Positions 50,101 to 55,694 of a DNA stretch of 64,000 nucleotides are shown here, piece by piece; within the stretch, counting starts at the first letter, position 1, and every line of letters starts with the position of its first letter. The DNA is taken from assembly GCA_015143295.1 (NCBI GenBank), contig CM026571.1, forward strand, positions 9,924,501-9,988,500, read 5' to 3'. This DNA comes from Tetracentron sinense. Taxonomy: Eukaryota > Streptophyta > Magnoliopsida > Trochodendrales > Trochodendraceae. A program made the translations under genes and the position numbers. The notes under the pieces were generated by a model that ran no database searches, was not told where the DNA came from, and worked only from the letters and a program-made list of their open reading frames with translations.

Positions 50101-52210
50101 AAGGTTAACAATTTGAGGAAAGAAGAAGAAGACGGGAAGAAGGAGGAAAAGATCGCAGCCGCAACCTTCAATCCGTTGAAGAATTTCACAAAACGAACAA
50201 GTATCCTTATGCCCTATTTCTTCTCGATCATTTTCCTCTCTTCCTCTCTCATCTTCAACCTTGCTATCTGCACAGAAGTTTTTTGTTTTTTTAATCCACC
50301 TGCTGTGTCCAAATACAAATCAAACACAACAGCCTTCATCGTTGATGTTTGTATTCGTGCTGTCTATTTTTTTGTATTTGTGCTGTCTATTGTTTATAGA
50401 ACATAGCAGCCTTCTATGCTTTCTATTTGTGCTGTCTTTTTTTTTTGCTGGTATTCGTGCTGTTATTGTTTGGAATTTAGGAGTTGTATGGTTACTGTAA
50501 CGCATTGGTCTATTAGCCAATAGATGCATGCCCAGATAATTTTAATTATTATTTTTAAATCATTACCGAGATTTAACCGAGAAATACCCGAAAGAAACTC
50601 CAAATTTGAAAATCTCCCGAGAAAATCCCCAACCGATAAAACCCCGAGAATGATATTTGTAACACTGGTGGTCACCGCCAGTTTGTGAAGCCTATCTCTG
50701 TCGCATCTCGTTCATTTTTATGAGTTTGTCGGAGCCGGTGGGCTACTTGATCAGACTGTCATAATCTCCTCCCAAAGCACATGAAGTATGACCCGCGATT
50801 TAAAGAAAAAACTCTCGTTAGAAAAGTTTTCAATAAATGAAAAAAAAAAAAATCGTGAGGCATGAGTATGAGTATGAGAATTGAGGGTTGTAAAGGTACG
50901 GAGGATGATAGTAGGGTTTTTATTTAAAAAATAAATAAAATCAAAGGTTTCACACCCAGCAGGTGGTGTGCGGTGGTGGCACCACCCGCTGGAAAGAGAA
51001 AAACAAGAACTAAGCGGTCACCAAAGGGTGGCCCGCTCTGATACCATGATAGAAAAAGGATTATTGAATAGATTGGATAATCTCTACAGTGGTCATTGTA
51101 GTATACAAAGATGGATTACATTTAAAAATAGAAACAAAACCCCAATCAAATCTATCTTGTCTTATCTAATCAAATCTAATTAACATTCAAAAATATGATG
51201 AGATACACCTTCATACCATATTACACTACTACATATTATTCTCCAATACTATAGCGAATATAATCCATCAAATTGCATTTACGAGTCAACCCATGTATCA
51301 TGAACTCCAAGTTGGCCTGAAATTGAACCAGACTACAAACCTAGCAACTATACTTAATGGATGGTTCCCACTGCCTTCCACTTCATAACTTCCTTAAAAA
51401 TGGTTTGTAAGTTTTCCTTCCACTTAAGAACTTCCCCAAACAAGTTTCCCCTCCTCTACTCACAACTCTACCGAACTGTAACTACAAATCACATTGCAGT
51501 TTAACAAAGAGATTAGGTGAATAATTAAAAATACCCATCATTTCCTCTATCTTTCTAGGCCCTACTAGGCAACTTCTGTGAACATATATAAATTACAAAC
51601 AGTCCCAATTAACAGATGATAATTTTGAGATTTCTGACATGTCATAATCTAATTTCCACAAGTAAATGGCCTCTATTTCCAAGACATGAGAGATAACTAT
51701 GTGACCAAGCATGTAAACTAAGTGAATTGCTTGAGTAAACATAAAATCAAACACTCAAAAAGCTTACCCAAAACAAAACAGAATGCAGCGAGTAGAAATC
51801 CGAGTGACCCACATGACTCTGCACCTCCATTTGGGCATGGGATTATGCTTGTCCTTCCAACCCAAGAGAGCGATTTTGGTAGCGATGTACCCCACCACAA
51901 GGGAGAGACCGAAAAAGATAAGCCGAACAATAGCAATGGGAATACAAACAAAAATCTTCATCCATTCATAAACCCCTTCAATGTTGGGTGTGTGATTACG
52001 GAACGGATCGATCGGCGACGGCGGTGGCACCGAAAAGCTGCCGGCGCCGAGAAACTCAAAGGGGTTCTGATTCTCCACCAGGGTGGGCCCATGGTGATTG
52101 TAGTGAGAGCAGCCATCGTCGTCAATGTCAACGGTCACTTCGACTTCCCCCTTTGGGTCTTCGAGCTGTTCTGGGACCAAAAGACGAGCCCTGAGATCGT
52201 TTCCCGCCAT
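3526..52210 (-). CDS. LPEAT2: LPEAT2-type lysophospholipid acyltransferase, exons 1-10 (3' end off window)
   Basis: The product is expected to be an ER membrane acyltransferase that moves acyl groups from acyl-CoA to lysophosphatidylethanolamine and related lysophospholipids. Ten exons on the minus strand give 420 codons in one phase-consistent frame with no stop. The N-terminal part has an acidic soluble stretch, then a DPFRNHTP motif and hydrophobic segments at about residues 85-118. Acyltransferase motif I NHVSYVD is at residues 170-176, FPEGT at 242-246 and [10 protein letters not shown] at 266-275. The later exons ([27 protein letters not shown]) match the linker that precedes the EF-hands in Arabidopsis LPEAT2, as I recall that protein. 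The family is about 540 residues long, so roughly 120 residues with the EF-hands should lie left of base 1. The ATG at 52208-52210 is chosen because it opens the family-like N terminus and lies about 140 bp downstream of a TATA box. Intron lengths range from 92 bp to 17.9 kb. Confidence 0.93.
4628..4698 (-). CDS. LPEAT2: LPEAT2 exon 9
   Basis: This 71 bp exon reads [15 protein letters not shown] then FLSMNPDP plus two bases. Its borders are TGTACAG and GTAATG. It corresponds to the segment just before the EF-hand region. Confidence 0.92.
4795..5140 (+). mobile_element. LINE 3' end relic (RNase H C terminus)
   Basis: Plus-strand reading gives [13 protein letters not shown], then [11 protein letters not shown] and [16 protein letters not shown], the end of the RNase H domain of plant LINEs. 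It is followed by a 3' UTR and an A-rich tail near 5130. Frames are broken. It lies in LPEAT2 intron 8. Confidence 0.75.
5141..6330. other. Intron 8, no recognisable element
   Basis: AT-rich intron sequence. No domain, terminal repeat or gene was recognised. Confidence 0.5.
6339..6735. mobile_element. hAT-like MITE with 8-bp TSD
   Basis: The 397 bp element starts CATAGTTGCAGGGAAGC, and the reverse complement of its end starts CATAGTTACCAGGGCGAGAAGC. It is flanked by the exact 8-bp duplication TTTTATTC (6331-6338 and 6736-6743). The inside is rich in CGCTTCTCGCTTCC-like words. There is no coding capacity. The class is inferred from TSD length. Confidence 0.8.
6793..7141. mobile_element. hAT-like MITE, CAATG/CATTG-TTACAAATCTCG termini
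   Basis: The left end CAATGCTACAAATCTCG and inverted right end CATTGTTACAAATCTCG match each other. They also match the termini of the 1 kb element at 49632-50667, so both belong to one family. The flanking duplication is degraded. The body is full of CTCGCGAGAT-like words. Confidence 0.7.
7142..8125. other. Intron 8 sequence next to exon 8
   Basis: No gene or transposon is recognised. A short direct repeat, TCAACTTGAGTCCAGTA versus TTAACTCCAGTCCAGTA (7570-7650), is visible. Confidence 0.45.
8126..8170 (-). CDS. LPEAT2: LPEAT2 exon 8 (45 bp)
   Basis: This micro-exon has 15 codons, [15 protein letters not shown], between TTGCAG and GTGAGT. It was placed by the SYMVEM motif and by the frame needed to join exons 7 and 9. 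Confidence 0.88.
8480..10330 (+). mobile_element. RTE-type LINE relic
   Basis: Plus-strand pieces match the RTE reverse transcriptase in order: [13 protein letters not shown] (8710), [15 protein letters not shown] (8870), [17 protein letters not shown] (8950), LFTVVMDEM then LCMLFTDDM (9090-9150). The C-terminal tail [13 protein letters not shown] is at 9805 and [12 protein letters not shown] at 10190. There are many stops and frame changes. The body is split by a GAGTCGAGT-rich insertion at about 9272-9690. It lies antisense in LPEAT2 intron 7. Confidence 0.85.
9272..9690. mobile_element. GAGTCGAGT-rich MITE inside the RTE LINE
   Basis: The insertion separates two adjoining RTE segments. 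It begins near GGGTTCAAAATCCAAAGAG, ends in GACTCAAGTCGAGTTTCTC, and carries repeated ACTCG/GAGTCGA words. It resembles the two elements at 31219-32206 and 32278-32650. Exact ends and duplication are not resolved. Confidence 0.6.
10331..11576. other. Intron 7 sequence next to exon 7
   Basis: No recognisable gene. The open frame at 10907-11182 has no family resemblance and no splice context. Confidence 0.4.
11577..11672 (-). CDS. LPEAT2: LPEAT2 exon 7
   Basis: This 96 bp exon codes for 32 residues, from [17 protein letters not shown] to ASQSKQ, between TTGCAG and [21 protein letters not shown] is a clear match to the LPEAT2 linker. Confidence 0.93.
11869..11893. repeat. (TA)n microsatellite
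   Basis: Uninterrupted TA dinucleotides at the tail end of the minus-strand LINE. Confidence 0.9.
11895..12959 (-). mobile_element. LINE on minus strand, 3' half (RNase H)
   Basis: Minus-strand reading gives [20 protein letters not shown], then [19 protein letters not shown] (12340-12420), [20 protein letters not shown] and [18 protein letters not shown] (about 12080-12150). This is the RNase H domain that closes plant LINEs. The 3' end runs into a (TA)n tract at 11869-11893. The 5' half lies at 27387-28145, on the other side of Copia A, because Copia A inserted into this LINE. Confidence 0.85.
12960..13320 (+). repeat. Copia A 5' LTR
   Basis: Starts TGTTGTAATGGG and ends before the primer-binding site at 13321. 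It shares AGATCTATAAGCCCATGATG with the 3' LTR. Confidence 0.9.
13783..14340 (+). mobile_element. 5'-truncated LINE fragment (zf-RVT) inside Copia A
   Basis: The open frame to 14201 encodes the zinc-binding domain of a LINE reverse transcriptase: [38 protein letters not shown], then a [15 protein letters not shown] motif. It is followed by a 3' UTR ending TTACCGATCAAAGAAAAA. It interrupts the Copia A leader. No target duplication was resolved. The frame is intact, which suggests a fairly young insertion. Confidence 0.85.
18042..18261 (+). repeat. Copia B 5' LTR
   Basis: A 220 bp LTR starting TGTTGACAAAGG. It includes GCTATATTGTGTGTATTA and AATAATATATAAAGGAAATG, which are shared with the 3' copy. 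The TATATAAA is a likely LTR promoter box. Confidence 0.9.
18751..19549 (+). mobile_element. 5'-truncated LINE (RNase H) inside Copia B
   Basis: The fragment reads KLNTDGSS (about 19030), then [33 protein letters not shown], and a C terminus with [12 protein letters not shown]. This is the RVT_3 RNase H domain at the end of a plant LINE. It ends in a 12-A tail. The 14-bp duplication AAAAGTGATTGAAG flanks it (18737-18750 and about 19546-19559), a hallmark of LINE insertion. One frame change near 19080 separates the first strand of the domain from the rest. Confidence 0.9.
24148..24348 (+). repeat. Copia B 3' LTR
   Basis: A 201 bp LTR after the polypurine tract GAGGGGGAG. It ends just before the GTCTT duplication. 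Confidence 0.9.
24678..26935 (+). mobile_element. Solo LTR of a Gypsy (Del/Tekay-like) element
   Basis: The 2258 bp block starts TGTAGAACCCCG and ends TTGGGGCGCGACA, termini typical of Del/Tekay-type Gypsy LTRs. It is flanked by the 5-bp duplication CTCAT (24673-24677 and 26936-26940) and contains no gag or pol, so it is a solo LTR. A TATA-like CTATAAATACTCC lies at 25019. A 29-bp minisatellite fills 25956-26188. It interrupts the RNase H remnant of Copia A. Confidence 0.85.
25956..26188. repeat. 29-bp minisatellite, 8 copies
   Basis: The unit begins AGACAAGCCGTATACACCGG and ends TTAATGTGT. Early units are identical. Later ones drift (GGATAATG, TATGCACC), so divergence increases along the array. 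Confidence 0.95.
27145..27381 (+). repeat. Copia A 3' LTR
   Basis: Starts TGTTGTAATAGG directly after a GCTTGAGAGGGAG polypurine tract and ends TTTTCTACA before the ATATT duplication. Confidence 0.92.
27387..28145 (-). mobile_element. LINE on minus strand, 5' half (reverse transcriptase)
   Basis: Minus-strand pieces read [19 protein letters not shown] (28070-28130), [13 protein letters not shown] (about 27800) and [16 protein letters not shown] (27500-27550), the reverse transcriptase of a plant LINE. It continues at 12959 across the Copia A insertion. Homology stops near 28145. The frame is interrupted in several places. Confidence 0.85.
28146..29608. other. Intron 6 sequence next to exon 6
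   Basis: No gene recognised. Bases 28150-28500 have a different, more GC-rich texture (TGCGCC, GGCCCATAAAGCCC) and may be an unidentified repeat, but no ends could be defined. Confidence 0.4.
29609..29677 (-). CDS. LPEAT2: LPEAT2 exon 6
   Basis: This 69 bp exon (23 codons, [15 protein letters not shown] and DVVHFAER) is isolated between the two largest introns (13.8 and 17.9 kb). It has AACAG and GTGAGT borders and matches VEYLPVI...VRLSQK of the Arabidopsis protein as remembered. Confidence 0.9.
29815..30643. mobile_element. hAT-like non-autonomous element with TATATATG TSD
   Basis: The left end is CTGGGCTCTCAAACTGACCC, and the reverse complement of the right end is GGGCTGTCAAAGGGACGGGCC. 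The 8-bp duplication TATATATG is exact (29807-29814 and 30644-30651). GC-rich ends flank an AT-rich core. No coding sequence. Confidence 0.7.
31090..31218 (+). mobile_element. LINE relic, first piece (C-terminal RT)
   Basis: Reads [20 protein letters not shown], the conserved stretch after the reverse transcriptase of plant LINEs. The relic continues at 32215-32277 and 32659-32937. Two hAT-like elements and then a Gypsy element inserted into it. Confidence 0.75.
31219..32206. mobile_element. GAGTCGAGT-rich hAT-like element, copy 1
   Basis: A 988 bp element with ends CATAGTACTAAAACTTGGCG and (inverted) CGGTGTTCAAAAACTC. It is flanked by the exact 8-bp duplication GTTTAAAG (31211-31218 and 32207-32214). 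Both ends are dense in AACTCGGCCGAGTC-type words. A compound (CG)n(CA)n(TA)n tract sits near the right end. Confidence 0.8.
32033..32110. repeat. Compound microsatellite (CG)n-(CA)n-(TA)n
   Basis: Consecutive runs ACACACAA, then CG repeats, then CA repeats, then TA repeats. Such alternating purine-pyrimidine DNA can form Z-DNA. Confidence 0.9.
32278..32650. mobile_element. GAGTCGAGT-rich hAT-like MITE, copy 2
   Basis: A 373 bp element with ends CATAGTTCAAAAACTC and (inverted) CATGGTTCAAAAACCC. The exact 8-bp duplication CTATCAAG flanks it (32270-32277 and 32651-32658). It shares the ACTCGA/GAGTCG words of copy 1, which lies only about 70 bp away. Confidence 0.85.
32659..32937 (+). mobile_element. 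LINE relic, last piece
   Basis: Reads [13 protein letters not shown] (about 32780-32820), the linker before the zf-RVT domain. An imperfect tandem copy of CATAAATTTCTTTGTGGGAG lies at 32688-32755. It is cut off at 32937 by the Gypsy element. Confidence 0.6.
32938..34649 (+). repeat. Gypsy 5' LTR
   Basis: A 1712 bp LTR. It contains a TATATAAACC promoter-like box near 33906 and pyrimidine tracts, all shared with the 3' LTR. Confidence 0.92.
34727..35025 (+). repeat. Leader repeats in the Gypsy element
   Basis: Degenerate tandem units of CTAACTTTTACTTTCT lie at 34727-34870. A direct repeat of a roughly 40-bp block starting GTGGAAGGTTGGAATTCC lies at 34903 and 34980. Confidence 0.8.
38641..40344 (+). 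repeat. Gypsy 3' LTR
   Basis: A 1704 bp LTR, nearly identical to the 5' copy. It follows a polypurine-like GGTTGGGGGGTGT. Confidence 0.92.
40345..41789. other. Intron 5 sequence, no recognisable gene
   Basis: No domain was recognised. (GA)n tracts occur at about 41700-41715 and 41770-41786, each followed by ACT. Confidence 0.4.
41790..41971 (+). mobile_element. LINE 3' UTR relic with hairpin
   Basis: Ends GATGGTTACCGATAAAAAAA, the same tail as the LINE at 1-2837. It contains an inverted repeat at about 41801-41850 (CTACTATTGAAGGCCCC against GGGGCCCCTTCTATAGTAG). Confidence 0.6.
42094..42787. mobile_element. Emigrant/pogo-like MITE, TA duplication
   Basis: The left end is CAGTAGGCCCTCTTATAATT, and the inverted right end is CAGTAGACTCTCTTGTAATT. 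It is flanked by TA on both sides (42092-42093 and 42788-42789). The CAGTA...CTCT..AATTAATA terminus is the Emigrant/Lemi (pogo) type. It is 694 bp, AT-rich and has no open frame. Confidence 0.8.
42788..43460. other. Intron 5 sequence next to exon 5
   Basis: AT-rich, with T and A homopolymer runs at 42990-43050. No gene seen. Confidence 0.45.
43461..43524 (-). CDS. LPEAT2: LPEAT2 exon 5
   Basis: This 64 bp exon follows a GTTTAG acceptor. It completes the Trp codon begun in exon 4 and encodes [13 protein letters not shown] then TQFHNFME, a family-conserved stretch. Its GTATAT donor opens the 13.8 kb intron 5. Confidence 0.92.
43617..43780 (-). CDS. LPEAT2: LPEAT2 exon 4 (motifs III and IV)
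   Basis: This 164 bp exon follows an ATATAG acceptor and ends in the Trp codon of HFDQSW at a GTATGA donor. It carries FPEGTTTNG (242-250) and [10 protein letters not shown] (266-275), the acyl-acceptor and acyl-CoA binding motifs of the family. Confidence 0.95.
43781..45033. other. LPEAT2 intron 3
   Basis: 1253 bp with GTAGAA donor and ATATAG acceptor. No transposon recognised. Confidence 0.7.
45034..45093 (-). CDS. LPEAT2: LPEAT2 exon 3
   Basis: This 60 bp exon codes for residues 209-228, from VIYVNRFS to SEIK, and corresponds to acyltransferase motif II. It lies between TTCTTAG and GTAGAA. It is too short to be found by ORF length and was placed by family alignment and phase. Confidence 0.9.
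45208..45388 (-). CDS. LPEAT2: LPEAT2 exon 2 (acyltransferase motif I)
   Basis: This 181 bp exon begins after a TTGCAG acceptor and ends at GTAATT. It carries the catalytic NHVSYVD (NHxxxxD) box, residues 170-176, followed by [19 protein letters not shown]. The split codon shared with exon 1 restores Gly148. Confidence 0.95.
45971..48018 (+). mobile_element. Small non-autonomous LTR element (TRIM/LARD-like), plus strand
   Basis: LTRs are 45971-46180 (210 bp) and 47790-48018 (229 bp). A primer site TGGTATTAGAGCGGG follows the first and GAGGGGGAG precedes the second. The likely 5-bp duplication is ATACC (45966-45970 and 48019-48023). The internal 1.6 kb shows no pol domains, only a short gag-like stretch near 46600 and a GGCCCATAGAGGC repeat array. 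The LTR is of Copia type. It lies in LPEAT2 intron 1. It is broken or coding-incapable. Confidence 0.8.
47255..47570. repeat. Degenerate GGCCCATAGAGGC repeat array
   Basis: About ten irregularly spaced copies of a GGCCCA(T/A)AGAGG(C/T) word lie inside the small LTR element. A repetitive open frame (GPRGPHLWP...) is a by-product. Confidence 0.75.
48024..49196. other. Intron 1 sequence between the two small LTR elements
   Basis: No gene or element recognised. The word TTGTATTTGGGTAATGTAGC (48707) is echoed in inverted, shortened form near 48840 (TAACATTACC), which hints at a small inverted repeat. Confidence 0.4.
49202..51248 (-). mobile_element. Small non-autonomous LTR element (TRIM-like), minus strand
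   Basis: On the minus strand the 5' LTR is 51046-51248, followed by the primer site TGGTATCAGAGCGGGCC (51029-51045). The polypurine tract GAGGGGGAG and the 3' LTR occupy 49202-49515. The exact duplication CTATA flanks the element (49197-49201 and 51249-51253). Without the hAT-like insertion at 49632-50667 the inside is only about 0.5 kb and codes for nothing recognisable. The LTRs are related to those of the element at 45971-48018. The two LTRs differ in length. Confidence 0.85.
49632..50667. mobile_element. hAT-like non-autonomous element, CAGTGTTACAAATATC TIRs
   Basis: The 1036 bp element has perfect 16-bp inverted ends CAGTGTTACAAATATC and the exact 8-bp duplication GTGGTCAC (49624-49631 and 50668-50675). 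The ends are rich in CGCGAGAAA words, as in the copy at 6793-7141. About three diverged 95-bp tandem units rich in GAAGAAGAAG lie at about 49890-50190. No transposase. Confidence 0.9.
51254..51767. other. Intron 1 sequence next to exon 1
   Basis: No element recognised. It leads into the GTAAGC donor of exon 1. Confidence 0.5.
51768..52210 (-). CDS. LPEAT2: LPEAT2 exon 1
   Basis: This is the 443 bp start exon, coding for residues 1-147 plus two bases of the next codon. It holds the N-terminal acidic region, the DPFRNHTP motif, one or two membrane segments and the [15 protein letters not shown] motif. It ends at a GTAAGC donor. Arabidopsis LPEAT2 has a similar layout (GWKDKENPMP, as remembered). 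Confidence 0.93.
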
Positions 52211-52345
52211 TAGAAAGAGTGACCGGAAGATGGTAATGAGGATAAAACAGAGATTTATTACTGGGTTTAAGACTAACGGCTGAATTTTTTTTATATTTTT
52301 TTGATTTGAGGGAGGAGGGTTGTTCTACTTCTACTCCATTTTGGG

Positions 52346-52389
52346 CTATTTATATTTGTGTTTTAATGTGCTGCCACGTGCCGCACGTG
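52346..52389 (-). promoter_or_regulatory. LPEAT2 core promoter: TATA box and double G-box
   Basis: On the minus strand TATAAATAG (52346-52354) lies about 140 bp before the ATG. About 20 bp upstream of it, two CACGTG G-boxes (52375-52380 and 52384-52389) form a near palindrome CCACGTGCCGCACGTGG. G-boxes bind plant bZIP and bHLH factors. A 5' UTR of roughly 110 bp is inferred. Confidence 0.6.
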
Positions 52390-52559
52390 GGAAACTTTTT
52401 AAAATTTTCTTTGTTTTTGGGTTAAGGGAGATAATGTTATATGCATTATTAAGAAACTGAGTTCCCAGAGTACATCCATGATGGATGTAGGTCGGTACTC
52501 CGTACTCGGTAGGTCCATCTGGGCTGGGCTGGGCTTACCGAACTAGTAAAAGCTTGGGA

Positions 52560-53475
52560 AAAGTGACAGTCGCTTAGACTCTACGCTAGAGCCCATTGGG
52601 CTTCAGCATGGGCTTCAAGGTTAGCTAAACGGCTAATAAAATTACACTCCACCCGCTCACAGAACTCCTTCAATAATAAGATATCATCCAATCCATGACT
52701 GTGAGCACCTTTCAATGAGGAAGAGAGGATAAGCCCTTCAGGAAGTCCACATATTCTTTAGAGAGACTCCAGAATCACTTGTTGCCAACCGCTACTCAAG
52801 GAGTAGCCCCTGAGAAATTTCTTTTTGGGTAAATTTTTTATTTTGAGAATTTTTTTTCCGGTAATATCCCTGAGGTCACGTGTCCCTATTGATACCCCTT
52901 ATCTGTGGTTAAGATTCATCTACCTATCCTTGGTTTTTTTTTTAAAATATCAATTTTTTTTCAAACCCTTGTTATTCACTAACTCCTAAGAATGGGTAAA
53001 TTTTAACCATAGTTAAGGGGTGTCAATAAGGACATGTGGCGGCCTAAAGGGCATAACCGGACTCTATTAGAGGCCCACTATATATATGATAAAAAAAAAT
53101 TGAGGAGCCACTATATATGTAAGACAAAATAATTTGGGGGCCACTGCCGCCACAGGCTCCCAAAGGCCGAGACAGCGCCTACTGAGAACCTCACCCAAGT
53201 GATTTCTTTCTAGCCACCCAGCCCCTGCTACCAAGCCACTGAGAAGAACGGCTCCGTCGACATTAAATTTAATCCAGCCCAAACCGGAAGGATTCCATGT
53301 GCTAATGGGCTGAGGGCCAGTGGAGGAGGAGGGGACCTTACTATTACGTCCCAGAGATGCAGCAATCTCATGAATAAACGATTCCAGCCTGATGATGGTC
53401 CCATGAGGATCCGGGGAAACACCTTGAAATCCCACTGCATTTCTGAGATTCAGATAAACCAGAGGGTGGCGCATA
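52560..53475 (-). mobile_element. LINE RNase H relic on minus strand
   Basis: Minus-strand reading gives GLGWIKFNVDGAVL (about 53260) and, after an interruption, CERVECNFISRLANLEAHAEAQ (about 52600-52670). These are the start and end of a LINE RNase H domain. A MITE at 52857-53061 lies between them. Frames are broken. Confidence 0.7.
52857..53061. mobile_element. Long-TIR MITE, TCCGGT(T/A)AT family, copy A
   Basis: The left arm TCCGGTAATATCCCTGAGG and the inverted right arm TCCGGTTATGCCCTTTAGG remain alignable for about 60 bp, through GGTTAAGATTC. Related copies lie at 56740-57108 and 57109-57378. Target duplication not resolved. Confidence 0.7.
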
Positions 53476-54079
53476 ACGGAATGCCTTCATTACTCTTCTT
53501 GAAGACAAAGATTTTGTGTTGTCTTATTTCCTACTCAGCGGAGTAAGCTTAGCCAAAAATAATAATAATAATTTAAATATGAAGTAGAGCTTCGCTTTAT
53601 AAATGTTTTCACTCTAGGTAGTAAACGAATCAGATTTGGATCGATCCTTGCCATTTGATCCGATTAAAGATTCAACAAATTCGAGATTCGTTGAATTTTA
53701 AATTGTGTAATTTGAATCTGATCATTTTTTTACAGTCCGATCTGAATAATATTAAATCTGTAAAAATTAATATTTTAATTGGAAATATGAGTAATATAAC
53801 TTTAGTTGTTAGGGAAAAAATATTAATCCTTAAGGCTAACTTTAAGGGTTAATGAATAACCACAATTGATAGAAGGGGGTGCTCTCGGATCTTGATCTTC
53901 TACGAAAGACAGGGCCTCCAACTTGAGTTAACTTAGAAGAGACTGAAAAGGGAAGGTTGAAGGGGACAAGTCACTTTAAGTTAGACATCCACTTTCCGTT
54001 AGGGAAAGGGTATATAAATTCAAGTTAAAATGTCGGAGGAGAGTTCAATGGCAATTGACTGTGATCCAATCTCCACTAA
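53476..54079. other. Intergenic sequence, no recognisable gene
   Basis: AT-rich. No open frame with family resemblance. Confidence 0.5.
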
Positions 54080-54225
54080 GGCTCCTTTTGTTTCGATGTA
54101 AAATAGAGGAAAACTAATGAATTGCACGGAAAATGTCAATTGTCCTAAAGAAAATATGTGCGAAAATGATATTTTCCACCAAATTCATTTGTTTTCCCCT
54201 ATTTTACATCAAAACAAACGGAGCA
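54080..54225. mobile_element. Tourist/PIF-like MITE, TAA duplication
   Basis: 146 bp with ends GGCTCCTTTTGTTTCGATGT and (inverted) TGCTCCGTTTGTTTTGATGT, flanked by TAA (54077-54079 and 54226-54228). Three-base TWA duplications are the mark of PIF/Harbinger MITEs. Confidence 0.8.
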
Positions 54226-54424
54226 TAAATGGAATTACCTCACAGGTCATGGATAGGACACAAAATGAGTGGAGATGCTCACAAGCAACTTCCTGCTCTC
54301 GGGAGCTAGATCTGTTTTAACGTATTGAAGTGAAGTTCTTCCGCCTAAATATTTTAACTTTTTCCCCTATATGTATCATCTGATTTTTCACATTTAAAAG
54401 TACTCACTACAAGAAAAAAGATTT

Positions 54425-54870
54425 TTATTGACGGCTAAGAACCCTCGGTATTATCTAATTTTCCATCGGTATAGGCTATTCCGACGGAATTTTAACCGTT
54501 GGTGTGTCGTCGGTGATAAAGGCGTCAGTAAATCATATACTGACTGAAAAAATAAATCATGGCTGATAGCCACGGAATCAAAACCGTCGGTAAACCTCAA
54601 ATTTCCTCCATGTATATATATAGAAGCCCTCTTCCGACGGTTTATTATAAACTAGCGACGGTAGATAACTGTCGTAACATATTATATACTAGCGGTATGC
54701 GTCCGTCGCAAATATCTTACAATACCAACAAATAATATTCCGTCGGTATAATATTAATTATACTGACGGTTTATTTATCGTGGCTATTACTGACGGAAAC
54801 CAACTGTCGGTAAATTGAATTTGGTTATTTTAAAAATAATTAGCCACAGTCATATTACCGTCGCTACTTA
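54425..54870. repeat. CACTA subterminal repeats
   Basis: Repeated short words CCGTCGGTA, CCGACGG, CTGACGG and TGTCGGTAAA lie in both orientations next to the CACTA terminus. Confidence 0.85.
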
Positions 54871-55226
54871 TTATTCGGGAAAAAAAAACCAATACCTGTA
54901 AATAGGTCAGGACCCTATTAACATGTAACCTGTCACCTGTGGTTCAAACAAAATCTTATATATATTCATAATATAAAGCAATCCACAATGTAGGTAAATC
55001 ATAAATAAAGACTAGTTTCCCATCAACGGCTAATAATATTACACAAATATCATATCTACGACTAAAATAAACAAAGTGATCATCTCAAATAGTAAAATCA
55101 CAAACATATCCCATCCACGAGGGCAATGGGCCAAAAAATACATGTTCCCCAAAAAAATATAAAGTCGTTCTTAAGTCATCAATGTTGGGTATCGTTCGGC
55201 GGCATAGTAGAGTTTGTATCATACGA

Positions 55227-55586
55227 TTAATAGTTGGACATATTGTTCACCTCCCGCCCAAAACTATTCATAAAACCTTTCATTCTGGACACGGTATCTT
55301 GCAGGGTAGAAATCAATGCGTCCTGTGACTGTATCATAGCCACGAGCTCCGCCTGAAGAGTCTCGGCTGCAGTTTCTCGAGCCTGGGCTTCATGACACAA
55401 TCGTCGTAACTACTCAGTCTCTACAGCATCTCCTGCCACACGCATGTCAGTAGGCGTGACCCCGTGCCCGTGTGTATGGACACACCCATGCGTATCTGTG
55501 CCCATGACTTGTATAAATATCTCATTTCGGGTGGTGCTGCTGGCACTGCCCTCGGGGCGTTGAGACACGGGATCATCCATCTGCAT
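55227..55586 (-). pseudogene. CACTA TNPD/Transposase_24-like gene, last exon
   Basis: The exon follows an ATTTCAG acceptor. It reads EIFIQVMGTDTHGCVHTHG then HGVTPTDM, matching the EIF.QVMG....GRVRGYG.GVTP signature of Transposase_24 proteins. A C-terminal coiled-coil-like stretch (LQAELVAMIQSQDALISTLQ) ends ...NNMSNY and a stop at 55227-55229. One in-frame TAG at 55410-55412 splits the exon. This protein class is thought to help TNP2 in CACTA transposition. Confidence 0.75.
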
Positions 55587-55694
55587 CTGAAATCCAGACA
55601 ATACCTCAAATTAGAATAAGCGGATACCAAATTTGAGGTAATACAAACAGTTTAACACTAGTAATATTGTAGAGTTTTAGAGGAGTATACATAC

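Noticed and set aside
49853-50189. Serine-rich minus-strand open frames
   Set aside because: They come from the GAAGAAG repeats of the hAT-like element.
51722-52213. 163-codon plus-strand open frame over LPEAT2 exon 1
   Set aside because: It is the antisense shadow of a well-supported coding exon and resembles nothing.
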